Assembly (NCBI RefSeq): GCF_900142665.1
Contig: NZ_FRBR01000001.1
Location: 558,001 to 622,000 of the forward strand
Source of the DNA: Roseovarius pacificus
GTDB lineage: Bacteria; Pseudomonadota; Alphaproteobacteria; Rhodobacterales; Rhodobacteraceae
Length of the DNA stretch: 64,000 bases
Reading direction: 5' to 3'
Each line of letters starts with the position of its first letter. The stretch's first letter is position 1. The notes beneath the pieces were generated by a model. It was given only the letters and a program-made list of their open reading frames with translations. It was not told where the DNA came from and ran no database searches. Shown one piece after another: positions 43,143 to 53,108 of the stretch. A program made the position numbers and the translations under genes.

Positions 43143-44792
43143 CTACCCCGCCATCAGCGCCTGTGCGGCGGCGCGGGCCTCTTCGGTGATCCGGTCGCCC
43201 GACAGCATGCGCGCGATTTCATCCACCCGTTCGGACGTCGGTAGCGGCGTGACGGTGGACAGGGTCTGCTCCCCGGTCACCTTCTTCTCGACACGCCAGT
43301 GATGCGCCCCGCGCGCCGCCACCTGGGGCGAATGGGTCACCACCAGAACCTGCCCGTCTTCGGCCAGTTGCGCCAGACGTCGGCCCACGGCATCCGCCGT
43401 AGCGCCCCCGACCCCGCGGTCGATCTCGTCAAAGATCATCGTCAGCCCGCTATCGGTGCCGGTCAGGCAGACCTTGAGCGCCAGCAGGAACCGGCTGAGT
43501 TCCCCGCCCGAAGCGATCTTGTTCAGCGGTCCCGAGGGCGCGCCGGGGTTGGTGGCCACGGTGAATGTCACCGTATCGCGCCCCTCCGGCCCCGGATCGG
43601 ACGGCTCGACCTGCGTGCTGAACACCGCGCGCTCCATCCTGAGCGGCGCCAGTTCCTCGCTGACGGCCCGGTCAAGTTCGCCTGCCGCCTCGCTCCGCGC
43701 CGCGCTCAGCGCCCCGGCAGCGGCGTCATAGGCCGCCTGCGCCGCCGATAACGCCGCCTCCAGCGCCTTCAGGTCCGCATCCCCCTGATCGAGCGCCGCC
43801 AGCTTTCCGCGCAGTTCGGTCGCAAACTCCCCCAGGTCGTCCGCCGCGACCCCATGCTTGCGGGCCATGGCGCGGATGGCGAACAGGCGTTCCTCGGCCT
43901 CTTCCAGATCCAGCGGGTTGAAACTCAGCCCCTCAAGGCATCGCGCCACCCCCTGCGCGGCGTCATCCAGTTCGACCATCGCCCGGCCAAGCGCGGCAAT
44001 GGCATCGTCAAGCTGCCCCTCGGCCCGGTCCGCCACCCCTTCCAGCCAGCGCAGCGCATCGCCTGCGGACCCTTCGGCCCCCTCCTGCCCAAGCGCAGCC
44101 TGCGCGCGGGCGATATCCTCGCGGATACGCTCGGCCTGCTGCATCAGCCGGCGGCGGGTATCCAGCGCCTCCTCCTCGCCCGGCTGCGGGTCCAGCGCAT
44201 CGAGTTCCGACACCGCGTGGCGCAGGAATTCCTCTTCGGCGCGCACCTCGTCCAGCGCCGCCGTGGCGGTTTCCAACGCCTTGCGGGCCTCGGCCACACC
44301 GCGCCATGTGCTGCGGGCCTTGGTTTTCAACGGCTCGAGCCGCCCATAGGCATCCAACAACGCGCGATGCCCTTTCGGGTCCAGCAAACCGCGATCGTCA
44401 TGTTGCCCGTGCAACTCGACCAGTGTTTCCGACAGCCGCCGCAGCACCTCGCCGGAACAGCGCCGGTCATTCACCCAGGCGGTCTTGCGCCCGTCGCGGG
44501 AATTGACCCGCCGCAGGATCAGCTCATCCCCCGCCGGAAGGCCCGCCTCTTGCAGCACATCGCGCGCCGGGTGCCCCTCGGGCAGGTCGAATTCGGCCAT
44601 CACCTCGCCCTGATCGGCCCCCTGGCGCACCAGTTCCGCCCGCCCGCGCCAGCCCAGAACGAACCCCAGTGAATCGAGCAGGATCGACTTGCCCGCCCCG
44701 GTTTCCCCGGTCAGCACGTTCAGTCCGGGCTGAAACGCCAGCTCCAGATGGTCGATGATCAGAATGTCCCGGATATCAAGCGCGCGCAGCAT
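43143..44792 (-). CDS. recN: DNA repair protein RecN
   Basis: A 549-residue SMC-like ATPase for double-strand break repair. Walker A is LTGETGAGKSILLDSL at the N-terminus. Long coiled-coil arms surround a central region, and the C-terminal head has the signature IASGGELSRFLLALK, Walker B MIFDEIDRGVGG and VTHSPQVAARG. MLRALDIRDI is the normal family start; the ATG three codons earlier lacks a ribosome-binding site. It follows bamD by 39 nt at the distal end of the envelope block. Confidence 0.95.
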   Translation of the reverse strand: MLRALDIRDILIIDHLELAFQPGLNVLTGETGAGKSILLDSLGFVLGWRGRAELVRQGADQGEVMAEFDLPEGHPARDVLQEAGLPAGDELILRRVNSRDGRKTAWVNDRRCSGEVLRRLSETLVELHGQHDDRGLLDPKGHRALLDAYGRLEPLKTKARSTWRGVAEARKALETATAALDEVRAEEEFLRHAVSELDALDPQPGEEEALDTRRRLMQQAERIREDIARAQAALGQEGAEGSAGDALRWLEGVADRAEGQLDDAIAALGRAMVELDDAAQGVARCLEGLSFNPLDLEEAEERLFAIRAMARKHGVAADDLGEFATELRGKLAALDQGDADLKALEAALSAAQAAYDAAAGALSAARSEAAGELDRAVSEELAPLRMERAVFSTQVEPSDPGPEGRDTVTFTVATNPGAPSGPLNKIASGGELSRFLLALKVCLTGTDSGLTMIFDEIDRGVGGATADAVGRRLAQLAEDGQVLVVTHSPQVAARGAHHWRVEKKVTGEQTLSTVTPLPTSERVDEIARMLSGDRITEEARAAAQALMAG

Positions 44793-44831
44793 CGGATGCA
44801 TCCCGGCAGCGGGGCTGGCCCCGCCGCCCCT

Positions 44832-45680
44832 TTACAACCAACGGCCCTGGATCATCTGGCGATAGATCTGGCGCAACCAGCTATCGCCCGCCGCCTCCAG
44901 CGTCAGCCCCTGACCGGTCAACAGCTTGTAGCTGTCTTCGTACCATTTGGTGCCGCGGAAGTTATGACCCAGAATCGCACCGGCGGTGCGCGCCTCGTTC
45001 GTCAGCCCCAGAGACAGGTAGGATTCGACCAGACGGTGCAATGCCTCGGGCGTATGCGTCGTGGTCTGGAAATCCTCGACCACCACGCGGAACCGGTTGA
45101 TCGCGGCGGTGAAATTATCCCGGCGCAGGTAATACCGCCCGATTTCCATTTCCTTCGACGCCAGATGGTCGAACGCCAGGTCGAACTTGAGAATCGCCGA
45201 GCGCGCATATTCGCTGTCGGGGTAATGCTCGATCACCTGCCGCAGCGATTGCAGCGCCTGGAAGGTCAGGCCCTGATCCCGCCCGACCTCGTCGATCTGA
45301 TCGTAATAGCTGAGTGCCAGAAGATACTGCGCATAGGCCGCATCCTCGTCGGTCGGATAGAAGTCGATGAATCGCTGCGCGGCGGAACGGCTGTTCTCGT
45401 AATCCTTGTCCTGATGATAGGAATAGGCCTGCATGATCAGCGCCCGCTTGGCCCATTCCGAATAAGGGTACAGGCGTTCCACTTCGCCAAAGACATCGGC
45501 GGCCATACCGGGATTGCGGCGGGCAAGATCGTATTCGGCTCGTTCGAAAATCTGCTGGGCGCTGTAGTTTTCGAAATCGACGTCGCCGCGCTCGACCCGG
45601 CCATTGTCACTACAGGCTGCAAGGCCAAGGCCCACGACGATTGCACCGACCAGCTTTGCGCGGGACTTGCCGATAGTCAT
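44832..45680 (-). CDS. bamD: Outer-membrane assembly lipoprotein BamD
   Basis: A 282-residue outer-membrane lipoprotein that works with BamA in inserting beta-barrel proteins. The signal peptide ends in the lipobox LAAC (VVGLGLAACSDNG). Tetratricopeptide-like repeats follow, with YSAQQIFERAEYDLARRNPGMA, FGEVERLYPYSEWAKRA and YARSAILKFDLAFDHLA. An ATG preceded by AGGTGAG was chosen over a GTG four codons earlier. Lies between lpxC and recN, an order common in alphaproteobacteria. Confidence 0.94.
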   Translation of the reverse strand: MTIGKSRAKLVGAIVVGLGLAACSDNGRVERGDVDFENYSAQQIFERAEYDLARRNPGMAADVFGEVERLYPYSEWAKRALIMQAYSYHQDKDYENSRSAAQRFIDFYPTDEDAAYAQYLLALSYYDQIDEVGRDQGLTFQALQSLRQVIEHYPDSEYARSAILKFDLAFDHLASKEMEIGRYYLRRDNFTAAINRFRVVVEDFQTTTHTPEALHRLVESYLSLGLTNEARTAGAILGHNFRGTKWYEDSYKLLTGQGLTLEAAGDSWLRQIYRQMIQGRWL

Positions 45681-45790
45681 GCTCGAACTCACCTATCTTG
45701 CGTATCTGCGGGGAAAATCCCCAGCTTCCGGAACGGTCCTAGCACATAAATTTCCGGTGCAAAACGCCTTTGGCGCTTTTCTTGTGCTGT

Positions 45791-46711
45791 TCAGGCGACC
45801 TCGGGAATCTCATCCCAGTGGACATCGGCGCCGGGGAGGCGTGCCGTCGTGGCCGCGTCGCATTCGACAATCTCATAACAATCGGGCTGCGAGAACACCG
45901 CATGCAACAAATCGTTGGTCAGCGCATGGCCCGCACGAACACCGTGGTAATGCCCGAGGATCGGCAGCCCGGCCAGTCCCAGATCGCCCACAGCGTCCAG
46001 CATCTTATGGCGCACCGCCTCGTCCGCGTGGCGCAGGCCACCGGGGCTGAGCACCTTTTCGCCATCCACGACCACCGCGTTTTCCAGCGTGCCGCCAAGC
46101 GCCAGACCGTTGGCGCGCATGGCATCCACATCCGCCTTGCGGCAGAATGTGCGGCTGGTGCTGAGTTCACGCACGAAACTGCCATTCGACATGTTCAGGG
46201 TCTTTTTCTGGGTGCCGATCGCGGCATCCTCGAACTCGATGGCGAATTCGACCAGCAGCGTGTCATGCGGCGTCAGCCGGGCACTGGCCGCGCCGCGGAT
46301 CACTTCGACCGGGCGCAGGATACGCAGCGCCTGCAAGGGGGCCGCCATCCGGCGCACACCACGCGACAGGATGCCCCGCACGAACATCGCCGAACTGCCG
46401 TCGAGAATCGGAACCTCGGGGCCGTCGATCTCGATCACGGCGTTGTGGATGCCACAGCCGACGAGGGCGGCCATGATATGCTCGACCGTCGAAACACTCA
46501 TCCCGTGTTCGTTTTCCAGCAGCGTGCACAGCGGCGACTGGTTCACATGGCTCCACAGCGCCGGAATATCAGCCTGCGCGGGGTCGGCATCGGTACGGCG
46601 AAACACGATCCCCTGCCCGGCGGGCGCGGGCAGGATCGTTGCGCAGGCCGGTTGCCCGGAATGCAACCCGACCCCTTTGAACGCGACTGATGACTGAACC
46701 GTCGTCTGCAA
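45791..46711 (-). CDS. lpxC: UDP-3-O-acyl-N-acetylglucosamine deacetylase
   Basis: A 306-residue zinc amidase for the committed step of lipid A synthesis. VEHIMAAL holds the first zinc histidine, and KMLDAVGDLGLAG and GHYHGVRAGHALTN carry the remaining catalytic and zinc residues. The family start (usually MQTT...) corresponds here to a TTG with GAGGG 5 nt upstream; a second TTG eight codons earlier has no such site. Rare starts can keep expression of this tightly balanced enzyme low. It draws on UDP-GlcNAc made by GlmU. It lies downstream of the ftsZ terminator, so it has its own promoter. Confidence 0.93.
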   Translation of the reverse strand: MQTTVQSSVAFKGVGLHSGQPACATILPAPAGQGIVFRRTDADPAQADIPALWSHVNQSPLCTLLENEHGMSVSTVEHIMAALVGCGIHNAVIEIDGPEVPILDGSSAMFVRGILSRGVRRMAAPLQALRILRPVEVIRGAASARLTPHDTLLVEFAIEFEDAAIGTQKKTLNMSNGSFVRELSTSRTFCRKADVDAMRANGLALGGTLENAVVVDGEKVLSPGGLRHADEAVRHKMLDAVGDLGLAGLPILGHYHGVRAGHALTNDLLHAVFSQPDCYEIVECDAATTARLPGADVHWDEIPEVA

Positions 46712-46882
46712 GATACCCTCGATTACGCAAAACAAGGCGCTTTAATGGTTACCGAGGGTTTAATTCTGCTGCGCCACAGCCTCAACTCAATCTTTGCAAC
46801 GGCTTGAAACATCCCCGTTCAGACACCGGCGGATTTTCGCCAACAGCGCATCTTCACCCGCTACCCCATTGTTTCACAAAGA

Positions 46883-46909
46883 AAAAGGCCGCCCAAAAGG
46901 CGGCCTTTT
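46883..46909 (-). terminator. Rho-independent terminator of ftsZ
   Basis: On the minus strand an 11-bp stem, AAAAGGCCGCC with GGCGGCCTTTT, and a 5-nt loop are followed by TTTTTC and further T residues, 20 nt past the ftsZ stop. It ends the division operon before lpxC. Confidence 0.9.
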
Positions 46910-46929
46910 CCTGCTAATCGCGAAGCCGT

Positions 46930-48555
46930 TCAGTTGGCCTGTCGGCGCAAAAATGCCGGAATTTCGATCTGTTCGTCTTCCGCCTCTTCAGGGGCCGGAG
47001 CCGCCTGCCGGGGCTGATGCGCCTGCATGGTGGGTTGCTGACGCGCCGGGCGCGGGGCCTCGGACTCGGCACCGTGGCCGGTCATGCGGTTGATCAGCGA
47101 GTTGATCCCGAAACGCGGACGCTGCTCGGCTGCCGGAGCCTCTTCCCGGAAGGTCTCGCGCTGCACCGGCTGCGGGCGATGCTGCTGCGACGGCGTGTTG
47201 GTCACCGCGCTGTGCAGACGGGCCAGCGCCTCGGGCGACGGCGTGCCGGGGGCCGGGGCGCGGGGCGCGACAAAGCTGTCACGCTCCTCTTCTTCCTCGG
47301 CACGATGTGCGCTCGGATCGAACGCATCCGGGCGCGGCTGATAGGCCGGCGGCGGCAGATCGTCGGTCAGTTCCTCTGCTTCGGGCTCGAAGATATCTTC
47401 CATCTGGTCCTGCGCCGCGGCGCGCTGCGCATCCAGACCGTCCGTTCCGAACAGGCCCGGTTCGTTTTCGCTGCGTGCGGCGACCGGCGTCACCTCTTCG
47501 GCCAGGTCTTCCACCGGCATTTCGGCGGCGGGTTTCAGCGGCTCCGCCAGCGACCGGCGCGGCACCGGAATATCCGTATCGACCGCCGTGGCATCGATGC
47601 CCGTGGCCACGACGCTGACGCGCATCGCGCCTTCCATCGCCGTGTCCAGCGTGCTGCCCACGATGATGTTGGCATCGGGGTCCACCTCTTCGCGGATGCG
47701 GTTGGCGGCCTCGTCCAGTTCGAACAGGGTCAGGTCGTGCCCGCCGGTGATGTTGATCAGCACGCCGCGCGCGCCTTTCAGGCTGATCTCGTCCAGCAGC
47801 GGGTTGGCGATGGCCTTTTCGGCGGCCTGGATCGCGCGATCTTCGCCGCTGTCCTCGCCGGTGCCCATCATGGCCTTGCCCATCTCGTCCATCACGGCGC
47901 GCACGTCCGCGAAATCGAGGTTGATCAGACCGGGGCGCACCATCAGGTCGGTCACGCCCTTCACACCCTGATACAGAACGTCGTCTGCCATCGAGAACGC
48001 CTCGGTAAAGGTCGTCTTCTCGTTCGCCAGGCGGAACAGGTTCTGGTTGGGAATGATGATCAGCGTATCGACCATCTTCTGAAGCGCCTCGACCCCTTCT
48101 TCGGCCTGACGCATGCGCTTGGCGCCCTCGAACTGGAACGGCTTGGTCACGACGCCGACGGTCAGCACACCCAGCTCACGCGCCGCATGCGCGATGATCG
48201 GAGCGGCGCCGGTGCCGGTGCCCCCGCCCATCCCGGCGGTGATAAAGCACATATGCGCCCCCGCCAGGTGATCGACGATCTGCTCGATATTCTCTTCGGC
48301 GGCGGCGGCCCCGACCGAAGCCTTGGCGCCCGCGCCCAGCCCTTCGGTAACCTTCACCCCCAGTTGAACCCGGTGTTCCGCCCGGCTTTGCTGCAGCGCC
48401 TGCGCATCCGTGTTGGCCACCACGAAATCAACACCGTCGAGCTGTTTCTCGATCATGTTGTTGACTGCGTTGCCACCCGCGCCGCCCACACCGAAAACGG
48501 TGATCCGGGGCTTCAGCTCGTGGTCCTGACCGGGCATCGTGAGGTTCAATGTCAT
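46930..48555 (-). CDS. ftsZ: Cell division protein FtsZ
   Basis: A 541-residue tubulin homologue that forms the division ring. The GTPase half has [13 protein letters not shown], the tubulin signature [11 protein letters not shown] and the T7 loop NLDFADV. A ~190-residue acidic, Gln/Pro-rich linker follows, long as in other Rhodobacterales. The C-terminal peptide EIPAFLRRQ binds FtsA and other partners. The 206-bp upstream region to ftsA is AT-rich and carries GTTAACCCAT near 48630, a possible CtrA half-site, so ftsZ probably has its own promoter. Confidence 0.97.
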   Translation of the reverse strand: MTLNLTMPGQDHELKPRITVFGVGGAGGNAVNNMIEKQLDGVDFVVANTDAQALQQSRAEHRVQLGVKVTEGLGAGAKASVGAAAAEENIEQIVDHLAGAHMCFITAGMGGGTGTGAAPIIAHAARELGVLTVGVVTKPFQFEGAKRMRQAEEGVEALQKMVDTLIIIPNQNLFRLANEKTTFTEAFSMADDVLYQGVKGVTDLMVRPGLINLDFADVRAVMDEMGKAMMGTGEDSGEDRAIQAAEKAIANPLLDEISLKGARGVLINITGGHDLTLFELDEAANRIREEVDPDANIIVGSTLDTAMEGAMRVSVVATGIDATAVDTDIPVPRRSLAEPLKPAAEMPVEDLAEEVTPVAARSENEPGLFGTDGLDAQRAAAQDQMEDIFEPEAEELTDDLPPPAYQPRPDAFDPSAHRAEEEEERDSFVAPRAPAPGTPSPEALARLHSAVTNTPSQQHRPQPVQRETFREEAPAAEQRPRFGINSLINRMTGHGAESEAPRPARQQPTMQAHQPRQAAPAPEEAEDEQIEIPAFLRRQAN

Positions 48556-48761
48556 TGCTCTATCCGCCTGCTGTTACGCCTGTCGTTACAGGCCGTTTTT
48601 CCGCCTAAACTGACTTATTCTTACTGATCGTTAACCCATACGTCACCCAAAAAACACCTTTTTACCACAAAATATGGCCTTTTTTTGATCTCGATTCGCG
48701 GGATTTTGCCGATAAGGGCATATTTTGGGGTCTGGATTGACTTCAGACATAGCAGACATCC

Positions 48762-50096
48762 TTACCAATTGTCCCGAAACCACTTGACCGCACGCTTCAA
48801 AGAGCGCGCCGGATAGCGGTCCTGGGGGATCTCGAAATCCCACCATTCGTCCTGTGGATTCGCCGCGAACAGGCACATTCCGACGGCGCTGGAGAAGCCG
48901 GCGCCGGTGGCCGCCTGCGGCAGGCCATGCACCCGCAGCGGCCGCCCCAGACGCACCTGGTGGCCCAGGATCTTGCTGGCCAGCCCGTCAAGGCCGGGGA
49001 TCTGGCTGCCGCCCCCGGTCAGCACGATCTGCTGACTCGGCAGGTGATCGAACCCGGCGGCATCCAGCCGCGCGCGCACCTCTTCCAGTATCTCCTCGAC
49101 CCGCGGGCGCATGATGCCGATCAGTTCGGCGCGGCTGACCGTGCGCCGGTCATGTTCCCAGTCGCCGGTCTCGCCGCCGATCTCGATCATCTCGCGGTCG
49201 TCCATGCCGGTGGCCACGACCCCGCCATAGAATGTCTTGATCCGCTCGGCGGTGGCCTTGGGCACCTGAAGGCCCATGGAAATGTCGCTGGTCACGTGAT
49301 CGCCGCCCATGCGCACGCTGTCGGCATAGATCATGTGCTTCTTGATAAAGACGGACACGCCCGCCGTACCGCCGCCAAGGTCGATACAGGCGGCGCCCAG
49401 TTCCTGCTCGTCCTCGACCAGTGCGGAAATCCCACTGACATAGGCCGAACTGGCCAGCCCGGCCAGTTCCAGATCGCAGCGTTTGATGCAATAGGCCAGG
49501 TTCTGGATCGCGGCGCCCCCGACGGTCAGCATATGCATGTCGGTCGACAGGGTCTGTCCCATCTGCCCGCGCGGATCGGCCAGCCCGCTGCGATGATCCA
49601 GCGCGAAATTCACCGGCTGGGCATGCAGCACCTCGCGCCCCTCGCCGTAATCGGGCACATCGCAGGAGCTCAGCACCCGGCTGATATCCTGTTCACTGAC
49701 CGTATGGCCCTCAAGCTCGACCTGTCCCGCCAACCCGTAAGAGCGCGGCTCGGCCCCCGAAAAGCAGGCGATGACGTGATCGACCCGGATATTGGCCATT
49801 TTCTGCGCCGCCTGCACGGCGGTGCGGATCGCGCGCTCGGTCTCGGCCATGGCGCTGACCTCGCCAAAGCGCACCCCGCGCGACCGCGTCGTCGCCGCGC
49901 CGATCACGCGGAATCCCGCCTGCCCCGCCATCGCGCCGATTCCATCGGCTTCGGACAGGCGCTCGGTCCCATCGAAGCGCAGGACCAGACAGGCGATCTT
50001 GGATGTGCCCACATCCAGAACCGCGACCACGCCGCGCTGCATCGCGGCCTTGCGCATGTTGCGCATCGCTCGTTGGGATTCGTAGAGCTCGATCAT
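48762..50096 (-). CDS. ftsA: Cell division protein FtsA
   Basis: A 444-residue actin-like protein that tethers FtsZ to the membrane. The phosphate loop is VAVLDVGTSKIACLV and the second loop is CIDLGGGTAGVSVF, followed by LTGGGSQIPGL. The 1C domain lies near residues 100-190. The C-terminal amphipathic helix SLKRAVKWFRDNW should insert in the membrane. Only 4 nt separate it from ftsQ. Confidence 0.96.
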   Translation of the reverse strand: MIELYESQRAMRNMRKAAMQRGVVAVLDVGTSKIACLVLRFDGTERLSEADGIGAMAGQAGFRVIGAATTRSRGVRFGEVSAMAETERAIRTAVQAAQKMANIRVDHVIACFSGAEPRSYGLAGQVELEGHTVSEQDISRVLSSCDVPDYGEGREVLHAQPVNFALDHRSGLADPRGQMGQTLSTDMHMLTVGGAAIQNLAYCIKRCDLELAGLASSAYVSGISALVEDEQELGAACIDLGGGTAGVSVFIKKHMIYADSVRMGGDHVTSDISMGLQVPKATAERIKTFYGGVVATGMDDREMIEIGGETGDWEHDRRTVSRAELIGIMRPRVEEILEEVRARLDAAGFDHLPSQQIVLTGGGSQIPGLDGLASKILGHQVRLGRPLRVHGLPQAATGAGFSSAVGMCLFAANPQDEWWDFEIPQDRYPARSLKRAVKWFRDNW

Positions 50097-50100
50097 TTTC

Positions 50101-50967
50101 TTATTCTGCCCCTACTGTCATTCTTGTTACCTGCCACCATTCTTCGACGGCGTTTTCGCTCATTCTCAGGGTCGGGCGCGCGGCCAGCCGCATGTCCACC
50201 ACAACAACATCGCGCGCCAGCGTCTCCTGCACCTCGTCCAGCACGATCACCCGCTCCAGCGCGCGCACGGGGTTGGCCTCGGGCAACAGGATGCGCTGGC
50301 CGCGATCCAGCACCACGTCCCACCGCCGCTCGCCCATACGCACCAAACCGCGCACCCGCTCCCTGAGCGGTGCGGCGGCGCGCAGGATTTCCAATGCCTC
50401 GGGCACGGCGCGATCGGCCCCCTCGCCCACGATCAGCGGCAGGTCGGCACGCGCCGCGCGGCTGTCCAGATCGTCCACGACGACGCCTTCGGCATCGACC
50501 GCGCCCAGCCCGTCACGGGTCCGCCATACCGCCACCGGCTCGCGCTCGCGCACCTCGGCCACCAGAACACCCCCCTGCCGGATGCGCAGGCTGGCCTCGG
50601 CCACGGCGGGCAGGCCCTGCACCATCTGCTGAACATGCCCCAGATCCAGATCGAAGGAACTGGCCGGCAGGTCGTAAGGGAAAATCTCGCGAATATCTTC
50701 CTCGACACCGGTGCTGGCGCCTTGGACGGCCAGCAGCGACACCATGAATTCCGGGCGCGTGGCCAGTTGCTCGCGCATGTCGGCCACACTCAGCAGGATC
50801 GCCTCACGCCGCGCATTGTCGGCCAGATACCATGTGCCGACGGCAAAGGTCAGGCAGAACGGAATGCCCACCCGCAGGGCCAGACGGAACAGCGGCGTCA
50901 GCATCAGCCGCTGGAACCTGTAGGACCAGCGCGAGGGGGCCGGATCGGGGCGCGTCACCTGTTGCAC
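50101..50967 (-). CDS. ftsQ: Cell division protein FtsQ
   Basis: A 288-residue single-pass inner-membrane protein of the divisome. A basic cytoplasmic N-terminus precedes the membrane helix ([20 protein letters not shown]). The periplasmic POTRA domain follows, then a beta domain with [20 protein letters not shown] and [17 protein letters not shown]. The start is a GTG inside the ddl end with GGAGGACG upstream, giving a 13-nt overlap; the longer frame through ddl is rejected. Confidence 0.93.
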   Translation of the reverse strand: MQQVTRPDPAPSRWSYRFQRLMLTPLFRLALRVGIPFCLTFAVGTWYLADNARREAILLSVADMREQLATRPEFMVSLLAVQGASTGVEEDIREIFPYDLPASSFDLDLGHVQQMVQGLPAVAEASLRIRQGGVLVAEVREREPVAVWRTRDGLGAVDAEGVVVDDLDSRAARADLPLIVGEGADRAVPEALEILRAAAPLRERVRGLVRMGERRWDVVLDRGQRILLPEANPVRALERVIVLDEVQETLARDVVVVDMRLAARPTLRMSENAVEEWWQVTRMTVGAE

Positions 50968-51875
50968 GATGCGTCCTCCACCAGCCAGTGGCACAGTTCG
51001 GGGAACGAAATCCCCACCGCCTGCGCCTGTTCCGGGCTCAGCGAGGTGGGCGTCATCCCCGGCTGCGTGTTGGTTTCCAGCAGGATCAGCCCGTCCAGCC
51101 CGCGCGCCTCGTCCCAGCGGAAATCGGTGCGGCTCAGGCCACGGCAACCCAGCACCTCATGCGCGCGCACCGCGTAATCGAGGCAGGCCTGGAAAATCTC
51201 GTCCGGCAGGTCGGCGGGCACCACATGGCGCGATCCGCCCTCCTTGTACTTGGCGTCGTAATCGTACCAGCCTTCGGTCAGGATATCGGTCACGGTCAGC
51301 GCCCGGTCGCCCATCACGCTGGCGGTCAGTTCACGCCCCGGCACAAAGGCCTCGACCATCACCTGTTCGGGCATGTCATCGGACAGCGCAGGCGGCGCAT
51401 TCGCCGCCTCATGCACCAGATACACCCCCACCGACGAACCCTCGTTGTTGGGCTTCACGACATAGGGCGGCGCGATGACATGGCGCGTGCGCACCTCATC
51501 CCGCGGGGCCAGAACGCTTTCGACCACCGGCAGCCCGGCGGCGCGGTAGGCATCCTTGGATTTCTGCTTGTCCATCGCCAGCGCCGAGGCCAGCACGCCG
51601 GAATGCGTATACGGAATCCGCATCCATTCCAGCAGCCCCTGCACGCAGCCATCCTCGCCCCAGCGGCCATGCAACGCGTTGAACACGACATCGGGCGCGG
51701 CATCCGTCAGACGCGCGGCCAGATCACGGCCCGCATCCACCTCGATCACCTCGTAACCGGCTTCCCGCAATGCGGCGGCGCACTCACGTCCTGTGGAAAG
51801 CGACACTTCGCGCTCGGCCGAAGGTCCGCCCATGATCACCGCCACAATCGGGGATTTTCTGCTCGAAAGTCCCAA
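50955..51875 (-). CDS. ddl: D-alanine--D-alanine ligase
   Basis: A 306-residue ATP-grasp ligase that makes D-Ala-D-Ala for peptidoglycan. It shows [17 protein letters not shown], the [11 protein letters not shown] region, [15 protein letters not shown] and [16 protein letters not shown]. The start is a TTG with GAGG 6 nt upstream, because no ATG precedes the conserved first strand in frame without adding 60-90 non-family residues. It overlaps ftsQ and lies 62 nt after murB. Confidence 0.94.
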   Translation of the reverse strand: MGLSSRKSPIVAVIMGGPSAEREVSLSTGRECAAALREAGYEVIEVDAGRDLAARLTDAAPDVVFNALHGRWGEDGCVQGLLEWMRIPYTHSGVLASALAMDKQKSKDAYRAAGLPVVESVLAPRDEVRTRHVIAPPYVVKPNNEGSSVGVYLVHEAANAPPALSDDMPEQVMVEAFVPGRELTASVMGDRALTVTDILTEGWYDYDAKYKEGGSRHVVPADLPDEIFQACLDYAVRAHEVLGCRGLSRTDFRWDEARGLDGLILLETNTQPGMTPTSLSPEQAQAVGISFPELCHWLVEDASCNR

Positions 51876-51937
51876 TTTGTGCCTCAAAGTACCGGACCGT
51901 TTTCCGGCCCTGTTTAATTCTGTCGCCTGCCTTGGCG

Positions 51938-52852
51938 TCACGGGGCCGGTTCGCCGACCCTCATGATTTCCCAATGTAACTCTATTCCACTGTTTTGGAA
52001 AACCCTTTTTCGCACCTCTTCGCCCAGGGCTTCCAGATCCTGCGCCGTGGCACCGCCGGTGTTGATCAGGAAGTTCGAATGCTTCTCGCTCATCTGCGCG
52101 CCTCCGATGCGCGCGCCGCGCATCCCGGCATCGTCGATCACCTTCCACGCTTTCAGGTCATGCACGTCATCCGCGCGCCCCGTGCTGGAAAACCCCGCAG
52201 GGTTGCGAAAGGTGCTGCCGGCGGTGCGCTCCCTGCTGGGCTGGGTGGCGTCGCGCCTGGCCAGTTGCTCGGCCATGCGCGCCTCCAGCGCCCCGGCCTC
52301 GCCCCTTGGCGGGGCAAACACCGCCTCGACGATCACCCATCCCTCGGGCAGGTCGGTCTGACGGTAGCGGAAATTCAGATCACCCGCCGTCAGCGTCACC
52401 ACCTCGCCGGCGCGCGTCACCGCCGTGGCCTCGACGAAATGATCGGCCGTATAGATGCCATAGCACCCGGCATTCATCCGCACCGCGCCGCCGATCGCGC
52501 CGGGGATGGTGCGCAAAAAGGTCAGGTCCAGCCCCGCCGCCGCCGCCTTGCGCGCCACATGCGCATCCAGCGCCGCCGCGCCCGCGCGCACCCGGTCGCC
52601 CTCGATTTCGATATAGTTGAACCCCCGCCCCATGCGGATCACCACGGCGCGCAGCCCCCCGTCGCGCACGATCAGGTTGCTGCCCACCCCCATCGGGAAA
52701 ACCGGCACCTCCGGCGGCAAATCGCGCAGGAACGCGGCCAGATCCTCCACATCGGCGGGCTGGAACAGCCAGTCCGCAGGCCCGCCCACGCGCAACCATG
52801 TCAGATCCGACAAAACCCGGTGTTCCGTCAGCTTGCCGCGCGTTTCAGGCAT
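51938..52852 (-). CDS. murB: UDP-N-acetylenolpyruvoylglucosamine reductase MurB
   Basis: A 304-residue FAD enzyme that reduces UDP-GlcNAc-enolpyruvate to UDP-MurNAc. FAD-binding [12 protein letters not shown] and [18 protein letters not shown] are present, with the active-site serine in [12 protein letters not shown] and the C-terminal glutamate region [13 protein letters not shown]. It is the short type I-like form. The start has AAGGA upstream and overlaps the DUF2484 stop by 8 nt. Confidence 0.94.
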   Translation of the reverse strand: MPETRGKLTEHRVLSDLTWLRVGGPADWLFQPADVEDLAAFLRDLPPEVPVFPMGVGSNLIVRDGGLRAVVIRMGRGFNYIEIEGDRVRAGAAALDAHVARKAAAAGLDLTFLRTIPGAIGGAVRMNAGCYGIYTADHFVEATAVTRAGEVVTLTAGDLNFRYRQTDLPEGWVIVEAVFAPPRGEAGALEARMAEQLARRDATQPSRERTAGSTFRNPAGFSSTGRADDVHDLKAWKVIDDAGMRGARIGGAQMSEKHSNFLINTGGATAQDLEALGEEVRKRVFQNSGIELHWEIMRVGEPAP

Positions 52853-53108
52853 CCGCATCCTTGTTCCCCACATTCCGGCGCATCCAGCGCCCCAGATAGA
52901 TGACCGGCCAGCGCAACAGGCTCATTCCGCCCAGCAACACCGCCAGCCCGATCCATGGGCCGTTCTGATAGGTGACATAGCCCAGAATGGGAACCCCCAC
53001 GGCGATCAGCGCATAGGCGCGGCGCCAGTGATTGTCATGGCTGGGGATCATCGCCAGGACATTGGCGGCAATGGCCCAGAGAAAGGCCAGGATCAGCGAC
53101 AGGCTCAT
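52845..53108 (-). CDS. DUF2484 family membrane protein
   Basis: An 87-residue protein with two or three membrane helices ([48 protein letters not shown]). Rhodobacterales genomes commonly carry this family between murC and murB. The start overlaps the permease stop by ATGA and the stop overlaps murB by 8 nt. Its position suggests a role in envelope growth, but none is known. It is easily missed because its frame runs inside a much longer spurious reading frame. Confidence 0.85.
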   Translation of the reverse strand: MSLSLILAFLWAIAANVLAMIPSHDNHWRRAYALIAVGVPILGYVTYQNGPWIGLAVLLGGMSLLRWPVIYLGRWMRRNVGNKDADA

